This document shows, piece by piece, positions 57,483-64,000 of a stretch of 64,000 bases of DNA. Where the stretch lies: the NCBI GenBank assembly GCA_033398695.1, contig CM065818.1, positions 55,026,001 to 55,090,000 of the forward strand, read 5' to 3'. Every line of letters starts with the position of its first letter. Position 1 is the stretch's first letter. Both the position numbers and the translations under genes were made by a program. Origin of the DNA: Orobanche coerulescens (Eukaryota; Streptophyta; Magnoliopsida; Lamiales; Orobanchaceae). The notes beneath the pieces were generated by a model, which saw only the letters and a program-made list of their open reading frames with translations, had not been told where the DNA came from and searched no databases.

Positions 57483-58915
57483 CTATGCCTTCACAATTTC
57501 CTTCATGTTTGGATTCAAACGTCGTTGATGCTCAATTGAAGGTTTGCAGTCATCTTCCATCAAGATTTTGTGAGTGCATATAGAGGGGCTTATTCCTCTA
57601 ATGTCTGCAATAGTCCATCCAATTGCTCTTTTGTGATTCCTCAATACCCTTAGTAATTTCCCTTCTTCAAGTTTGGTCAATATGTTAGATATGATGACCG
57701 GAAGTGTTGAGGAAACGCCCAAGTAAGCGTATCTCAAATGTGTGGGTAGAGGTTTGAGATCAAGTGTTGGAGCTTCTTGTAAAGAAGGGAGGGGTTTAGC
57801 GGAGCTTGTCCCCAATTCTTCAAAATGTGGATGCTTTCTTAAGGTTGGTAGTGCTTCGGATAGTTAACTGTTTCGGCCAAGTGATATTCTTCTTCCATGC
57901 TGGTTAGAGAATTTGCTATACATGTCTCAATAGGATCTTTAGATAGAATTTTCTCTAAAGACTTGTTCACCATGGCTTCAATTGTGTCTATTTTTAGACA
58001 ATACTCATCTGTGGAGGGTTGATTCAAAGTTTTTAAGACATCGAAGATGACATGTTCGTCTTCCACTCTGAGAATTAGCTTTCCTTCATAGACGTCAATA
58101 AGAGCACGTCCGGTTGCGAGAAATGGTCGTCCCATAATAATGGGAATATCCTGATCTTCTTCCATGTCGAGGATGATAAAATCTGCTGGGAATATGAATT
58201 TATCAACTTTGAAGAGCACATCTTCAACTATCCCACGTGGATATTTGATTGACCGATCGGCTAATTGTAGCGAAACTGTTGTTGCTTTTGCTTCTCCCAA
58301 GTTCAATTTGTTGAAAATTGACAGGGGCATCAAGTTGATACTTGCCCCTAAATCACAAAGAGCTTTGCCAAAATTCACTTCACCAATTGTTCTCGGGTTT
58401 GTGAAAGTTCCCGGATCTTTTAGCTTGGGTGGCAACTTCTTTTGTAGTATTGCGCTACATTCCTCTGTTAGCATGACAGTTTCGTATTCTTCAAGCCTTC
58501 GTTTGTTTGAAAGAATATCTTTCATAAATATGGCATAGCTTGGCATTTGTGCTAGAGCATCGGCAAAAGGAATGTTGATGTGTAGCTTTTTGAAGATTTC
58601 CAAGAATTTCCCGAATTGAGCATCGAGCTTGTGATTCTTCAACCGTTGAGGAAATGGGATAGGTGGAACATAAGTTTTTGTAGCAATTGGACCTTTTTGA
58701 GATGAAGGTCTGTATCGATTCTTTTTGTTTATTTTTGTTTTTCCAGATGGTTTTCCATAGAAATTTCGCAACCGCACTCCACTTCTTGTTGTGATAGCTT
58801 GGACATTTTCCCTTGGATTTACCTCGGTATTGCTAGGTAACATGCCTTGAGATCTTTGAAAGTATTTTGGCCATTTGGCCAACTTGTGTCTCCAGATTTT
58901 TAATTGAAGCATCAT
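57483..58915 (-). pseudogene. PR: Athila A1 protease and pre-RT linker
   Basis: 58915-57839 (358 residues) contains CDLGASINLMPLSIFNKLNL (active site D-L-G-A-S) and IIMGRPFLATGRALIDVYEG. 57815-57483 contains LPTHLRYAYLG and RAIGWTIADIRGISPSIC, the linker that precedes RT. A frame break near 57839 separates them. Confidence 0.88.
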
Positions 58916-59148
58916 TGCGTTGTTGATACTTGATTGTTGTTCGGCTAGCTTCGTGATTGCTTCTTCCCATCCGGCTTCTTTTCTTGATGCGTTGGATTCA
59001 ACACATTGTTGTTGTTTGCATAAGAAAAATTTGGATTATTTTTGTATCTGGATTGTATGTTGGCCCGTAAGGATTGTATGCTTGCCTTTGGAAATTCGAG
59101 CATACGCCACTTGTTACAGTGGTGGTGGTGGTGACTGTTCTTGTTGCA

Positions 59149-60237
59149 CTAAGGGACGAGATAGTCTTTGTTGTGAGTTGCTCCACAAATTTCACATGAA
59201 AAAGCTGAAATTTGTGGAGTTTGCACCGTCTTCACAGATTGAGGAGTTGAAAAAGACATTTCCTCGACTTTCTTTGATAGAGCTTCAATTTTTGCCAACA
59301 TAAGTGAATAAGAATCCACTTCAAAAACACCATTTGGTTTCTTTTGGATATTTCTGTCTAGCCATCTTGCACTTTGTTCACTTATAACCTCAAAAAGATT
59401 ATAAGCCTCTTTCATAGTTTTGTTTCCCAGTGAGCCATTTGATGATGAATCGACATTGGCTCGGCATGAAGGTAAAATTCCAGAATAGAAGTAATTGACT
59501 TGTGCTCCCAAATTGAAACCATGGTTAGGACATTTTCGTAGCATATCCTTGTATCTCTCCCATGCTTCGTGGAATGATTCTGAATCTTGTTGACGAATTG
59601 TAGAGATTTCGTATTTGAGTTTCACCACTTTTATTGGTGGAAAGTATTTAGTGGTGAATTTTTGGACAAATTCGGGCCAATTTGTTATGCTTCGTGGTGG
59701 CAAAGTATCTAGCCACTCTCTTGCTCTGTCCTTCAAAGTGTGCACGAAAAGTCTCATTTTGATCGCCTCGTCATTTACATTTGGATATTTGAAATTTCCA
59801 CATATTTCCACAAAACGGTTAATATGGAGATATGGATTTTCGTCGGTTCTTCCATAGAATGAGTTGTTGTTGGAGAAGAGATTGATGACATCTGGGCGAA
59901 TTTGAAAATTGTCCACTACAAATGGTGGATAGATTACACTTGATTGAACGCTCAAAGATGGGGGGTTCATGAATTCCCCAAAGAGCATGTTGTCTTCATC
60001 TATTTCCGGTACAATAGGATATTGTTGATGTTGAATGTTTTGAACATTAGGTATTCCCCCCACCGGAGGAATTCTTTCGTTATCATTTCCTTGGGGGAGA
60101 CGTGGATTTAGTTCGTCCGCCATTGATGGTGAAGAAATAATGTTTTTCTTTTGTTCTCTTCGCCTTCTTCTGAATGTGGCTTCGATCTCGGGATCTAGTA
60201 AAACTAAATCGCGATTGTATGTCCTTCGCATAGACAA
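59149..60237 (-). CDS. gag: Athila A1 Gag
   Basis: 362 residues from ATG 60237. The N-terminal half is hydrophilic. Residues about 130-250 hold the capsid domain with DEAIKMRLFVHTLKDRAREW, FVQKFTTKYFPP and SFHEAWERYKDMLRKCPNHG. The C-terminus reads CEICGATHNKDY, a zinc knuckle whose fourth ligand is not found in frame before the stop at 59149, probably because of a small deletion. Protease follows in another frame after about 230 bp. Confidence 0.85.
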   Translation of the reverse strand: MSMRRTYNRDLVLLDPEIEATFRRRRREQKKNIISSPSMADELNPRLPQGNDNERIPPVGGIPNVQNIQHQQYPIVPEIDEDNMLFGEFMNPPSLSVQSSVIYPPFVVDNFQIRPDVINLFSNNNSFYGRTDENPYLHINRFVEICGNFKYPNVNDEAIKMRLFVHTLKDRAREWLDTLPPRSITNWPEFVQKFTTKYFPPIKVVKLKYEISTIRQQDSESFHEAWERYKDMLRKCPNHGFNLGAQVNYFYSGILPSCRANVDSSSNGSLGNKTMKEAYNLFEVISEQSARWLDRNIQKKPNGVFEVDSYSLMLAKIEALSKKVEEMSFSTPQSVKTVQTPQISAFSCEICGATHNKDYLVP

Positions 60238-60315
60238 GGGAATCTACAACAAAGAAAAAGTTGTATTTATAACAATAGTTAATAATGTAATTTTTTCAAA
60301 TATAACTTATACTGT

Positions 60316-60333
60316 CCCCGGCAACGGCGCCAA
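60316..60333 (-). promoter_or_regulatory. Primer-binding site of Athila A1 (tRNA-Asp type)
   Basis: The minus strand reads TGGCGCCGTTGCCGGGGA, an exact complement of the plant tRNA-Asp 3' end, after the AGTTT spacer that follows the LTR. Confidence 0.9.
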
Positions 60334-60338
60334 AAACT

Positions 60339-61920
60339 TGACACGCTTTTTGTGTAACTATCGCAAGTGCACGATATCGTATCAAGTAGTAAAGTGGACT
60401 TTTTGTGCCCGGTTTATCGATCCCACAAGGAAGTTATGTTATAATTTGAATTATACACTATTAGTCTATTTTTATAGATACTTAAGATGAGTGAAACACA
60501 CAATTAAAAAGTTTGGTTTAATAATTGCAAAGAAATTGCAATAATAGTTCTAATATTATAAGGAAATAAAAAGATAGCAATAATAATAGATTGATTATCG
60601 ATAAAATGAAATAGTTGGGATTACAAACTTAGTTCGTCATTAGTTATAAAAGATGTATTGGAGATCATAAGATGAATTTACTTATTATGTTGTGTAGATT
60701 CGATTTTCCTTAAAAAGACGGTTTCTCTTTCGAACTATAAAACGCCCCTTACATATTGAATCAATCCACTATATTTCTATGTTGATTGACTTCAATACAT
60801 AGCATTAGGATTTGTGAAAATAACTCAATGAATCATCTAAGGACTAGGGGTATATTTCTATCCCCTAGAACAACTTAGAGTGAAGATCATTTGATCTAAT
60901 CAAACATATTTTCTTTCGAAACATATGAAGACCATAAATATCTTCATTAATTGGCCAAATAAATAAAGATTGTTAAAACAATGAAAATCACACACAATAA
61001 TAAGTAATTCATAATATATCTTTATACAAACATAAATAACATGACTAACCTTGTTTATAATCCCAACTTAAGAAACTTAGCCCATAAAGGGTTTATTACA
61101 CATATTACAAGCTTTTGTGGTCATTCTTAGTTGAATCAAGAGAAAGAATTGATCCTAACTCCCTTAGTAGATAAAGGAGATAGAAACAATAAACTCTCTG
61201 AACAACATATGTTGTACCACACTAACAAAGATCACTCAAGAACACAAGTGTGTTCTTCACACAAAAGGAAAAGTTTACAAGAAAATGGAAAATTATATGA
61301 TGAATGAATGATGAAGGATCTAAGGGGTCTATTTATACACCTAAAGTCATCTAATAGCTCCAAAACTCCAGCATTATTACATTATATCGGATCAATGCCA
61401 GCCATCCCCTCAATAATACACAAAAAGTATAAAAAATTAGACAAATCATAGCAATCTGTCAAGAGTTACGGCCGTAACATTCAGGAGTTACTGCCGTAAC
61501 TAAGGTGACTTACGGACGTAACTCCTGAATGTTACGGCCGTAACATGGCTTCGTAAATTTGCTCATTTGAAGCTTTAGTAGTTACGTTTTTAGCCCAGAA
61601 TTCCTCAGACTTTGCGGTTTTGCACCAGATCTTCTTCGGATGATAACTTTTGATATATAACTCTGATTTTGAATCCGGAAAGACTGCCAAATTCGTCTCG
61701 GAAAGCCCTACAACATGAATATATCAAAATTCAATAAATAGAATATTTATTAAACATGTTGTTTCTTGAGTAATTCAGTTATTTAATCCGATCATCATCC
61801 GATAAAAATAAAATTATTAAAACTAATAAATTAAAAGCAAAAAATGAGTAGACTAGCTCAATTATGGGTGAATTTTATCGATACAAACCATGGATAAGTG
61901 TACTAAACTGACACTTATCA
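60339..61920 (-). repeat. 5' LTR of Athila A1
   Basis: 1582 bp, almost identical to the other LTR. Two of its four palindromes carry one mismatch (TTACTGCCGTAAC, TTACGGACGTAAC). It ends CACTTATCA at 61920, before the GCTGT target copy. Confidence 0.95.
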
Positions 61921-61925
61921 GCTGT

Positions 61926-62801
61926 CGGGTCAAGTCGTGTTGTTAGAGTCTTGTTTTGTCGGATTTTATCTGACTGAGTCATGTCGCGACTTGTCGTCTG
62001 AGTTGGTTGGTCGTGATTAGTATCGTGGGGCGATCATCACCTTTGTGCGACCTGTGGATGTAAGTCTCCCTTCTTTGTGTTTGTGCCTCGTCTGATACGA
62101 GCTACTGGTATGATTATTTGTTAATTGACGGAATCCTCTTATGGATTTTGATTTCGTGATATGTGGTTATTTGACTCTCATATTTCGTTCATATGAGGAG
62201 TAGTGTTGCTGGATTCTGCATGTTGGACTGTATTTCTTTTATCCGCTGCGTGATTTCTTTTGTAATGGATTTCGGTATTTTACCGACTGAGTTTTATTTT
62301 GAAAACCGATTCCCTTAACCGAGTTTTTGGCATTATGGCCTTGATCGTTTTGGCGAAATTCTTGTGACGGTATTAAGTATTTTGTAAATGGCTTTTGTGA
62401 GTTTTTGAAATATTACCGTCATCGGCCTTTTTGGCGTTTTTGTAAATGATTTTTAGCCTGGTGGGTTCCGGCGTGGGACCCACAACGCTATAATGTTCCG
62501 TGTAATTAGCTGAAATTTTTGGGCATTCTAGCCCATTGAATTACCTTTGAAAACCTTGAGTATCTTAGAAAATAAATTTCGAGACGTACTTTTAAAATGA
62601 ATTATTTTCTTGTGGTACACCCAAGGTGCCACAATATGTTTCAAAATTCTTCTACCTCGAGGACCAAAATGTTTTGAGATATTTTCAATGTTTTAGAAAC
62701 ACTTTTACTTAGACCCGAGGGTCGAATATTCTGAAAGTTTTTCACTAAGAGAAAGTGTCCTCATTTTTATCAAATGCGAAATGGTTCTCCAAGGTCTCGA
62801 T
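61926..62801 (+). mobile_element. Non-coding Tekay-like element, copy B, internal part
   Basis: It resumes copy B after the Athila insertion. Homologous to the interior of copy A on the minus strand (for example CTGACTGAGTCATGTCGCGA and GATTAGTATCGTGGGGCGAT). No coding region. It is interrupted at 62802 by another LTR; 62797-62801 (TCGAT) would be the target copy, and copy A continues past this point without interruption. Confidence 0.78.
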
Positions 62802-64000
62802 TGTAACACCCCAAACTAGGCGGATATTACAGTGCCGTAGATCCCCAACTGGGACCCACCAGGCAAATGAAAATGAATGAATTACACAAGATAAATGTAG
62901 TACCGAACTACATTACAGCAATAATTACTCCGATGAGGAGTTTAGTTACAACACACCAGGACAATACCGAATACTAGTGTACTTTATATGAAGATAAAAT
63001 ACACAACACTGAATGAAACGGAGTATTCAAATGAAAGTCTGCAGCGGAAAATAAAGGACAATAACATGAATAACTGAAAGATCGGGGCCCTCTACTAGTA
63101 TCACTGGGACTCCTCGACGTCAGCGTATTCTCCCCGTACTTTTGCCTTGCCAAGACCTGAAAAACAAAATCCCCAAACGGGGTCAGTTAAACAGAACAAC
63201 AATCCTCAAGAGTTGAAAATACACAATCATGATTATATCTGAAGTTATGAAATATCCTGTCGAAACATACGCAATCAAACATGCTATATGAATCAACTAA
63301 CAGTACGGCTCAAAGGAAATGGCGCCACACTACGCCCGGGATGGAAATGTGTCCGTGCACAAGCCACCAACGAGTATCGATCGAATACACGTGTGGTCTT
63401 GTACCTAATCAGTCTCACGAGACAATATGACTCGTGTGCACAGTCCAATGTGAGGCCACCAACCAACACACGACTATAATGTGCCCGACATGAAAATCCA
63501 ACACATACCAACTGCACGCCAAGATGACCGGAATGCCACGATATAACAAAAGTGACATCGAAAATGAATAATGACTCACCGAAATGGAATGGTAATGAAA
63601 TAAATGACAGCTCAATGAAAAGATTGGAACCGCTGCTCCTTATGAGTGAAATGATTAATTGATAACAACCAGTTTTGATAAGGTTAATATAATGATGAAT
63701 GAGTTATGATTATGAATGTACAACAACAAAAGGTATGAATATCCTTTTATCCGAGTAAGAATTAACTTACTCAACACCGACAAATATCCTTCCACGAACA
63801 ACGTCCTAATTGAGATATCGGTCGCTCGAACAACCTTAATTCAATACAATATCCAACAACTCGTTCAATATACGAATCAAACACGAATATAACGAACTTA
63901 AAACGTCGATACGATTTAACCAAGTCCATAGAGGCATTAAATCAAACACGTTGTATCCAAACTCCGATTGTTTACAATCAAACCTCAATATACCAATATC
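62802..64000 (-). repeat. Tekay-like LTR (minus strand), runs off the window
   Basis: Starts TGTAACACCCCAAAC on +, followed by GTGCCGTAGATCCCC and a GGACCCACCAGGC block also present in the other minus-strand Tekay-like LTRs. The stem-loop CCCCAAACGGGG with adjacent CTGAAAAACAAAAT (acceptor-like TTTTCAGG on the minus strand) is at 63158-63183. No coding region in the visible 1.2 kb. Confidence 0.82.

Larger units (their letters stand above)
49972..61920 (-). mobile_element. Complete Athila-lineage Ty3/gypsy element A1 (minus strand)
   Basis: 11,949 bp between target copies GCTGT (49967-49971 and 61921-61925). On the minus strand: 5' LTR 61920-60339, primer-binding site 60333-60316, gag 60237-59149, protease, RT and RNase H, integrase core near 55,500, integrase tail near 55,000, ORF3 53922-53416, polypurine tract 51560-51550, and 3' LTR 51549-49972. 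The two LTRs are nearly identical, so insertion was recent, yet the coding region has frameshifts; it was probably defective on arrival and mobilised in trans. Confidence 0.95.

Noticed and set aside
58164..58538. 124-residue plus-strand ORF
   Set aside because: Exact antisense shadow of the Athila A1 protease region.

Overview
The window is nuclear DNA of a flowering plant, probably a eudicot. It carries plant-only retrotransposon lineages (Tat, Athila and Tekay of Ty3/gypsy; Ty1/copia), GT-AG introns and plant promoter signals. There are no ribosome binding sites, operons or tRNA genes. More than 85% is LTR retrotransposon sequence, much of it nested. Host sequence is confined to about 17.2-19.66 kb, 29.2-31.2 kb and 41.4-41.65 kb.

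Left block (1-13.7 kb): a decayed Tat-lineage element on + (1-9468, 5' end outside the window) carries on its opposite strand a spliced gene with its own TATA box and poly(A) signal. It lies inside the RNase H region of a copia element whose 3' LTR is 9784-11259. That copia element is in turn inside the LTR of a minus-strand, apparently non-coding Tekay-like element (copy A, 11260-13707). A copia-type LTR-like block (13708 to about 16.4 kb) and an orphan LTR promoter block (16.8-17.15 kb) follow.

Gene island (17.2-31.2 kb): the first exon of a host gene with a helix-hairpin-helix-like motif (18445-19074) is followed by an intron that may be interrupted by a complete chromodomain Ty3/gypsy (Tekay) element (19668-29199, TSD CACTG). 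Beyond it are two exons of a sugar-transporter (MFS) gene relic, a probable Stowaway MITE and a 28-29 bp minisatellite.

Right block (31.2-64 kb): a minus-strand element with 3.8-3.9 kb LTRs and an intact gag but no pol (31198-41423, TSD TGATG) splits the minisatellite. Next comes an Athila-lineage element on + (41649-46890), cut in its integrase by copy B of the non-coding Tekay-like family (46891-49971 and 61926-62801). Copy B is interrupted just after its primer-binding site by a complete minus-strand Athila element (49972-61920, TSD GCTGT) and again at 62802 by another Tekay-like LTR that runs off the window.

Most striking pattern: several unrelated LTR families each carry a cluster of their own short CG-containing palindrome, often just upstream of the presumed LTR TATA box (CGATCG, TAGCGTGCGCTA, TTACGTACGTAA, TTACGGCCGTAA, GACCGCGGTC). 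Several Tekay-like LTRs also share a GC stem-loop followed by a splice-acceptor-like tract, and a matching donor lies downstream of the TATA box. This suggests a long leader intron held inside the LTR. All boundaries and family calls were made by eye, without database searches.
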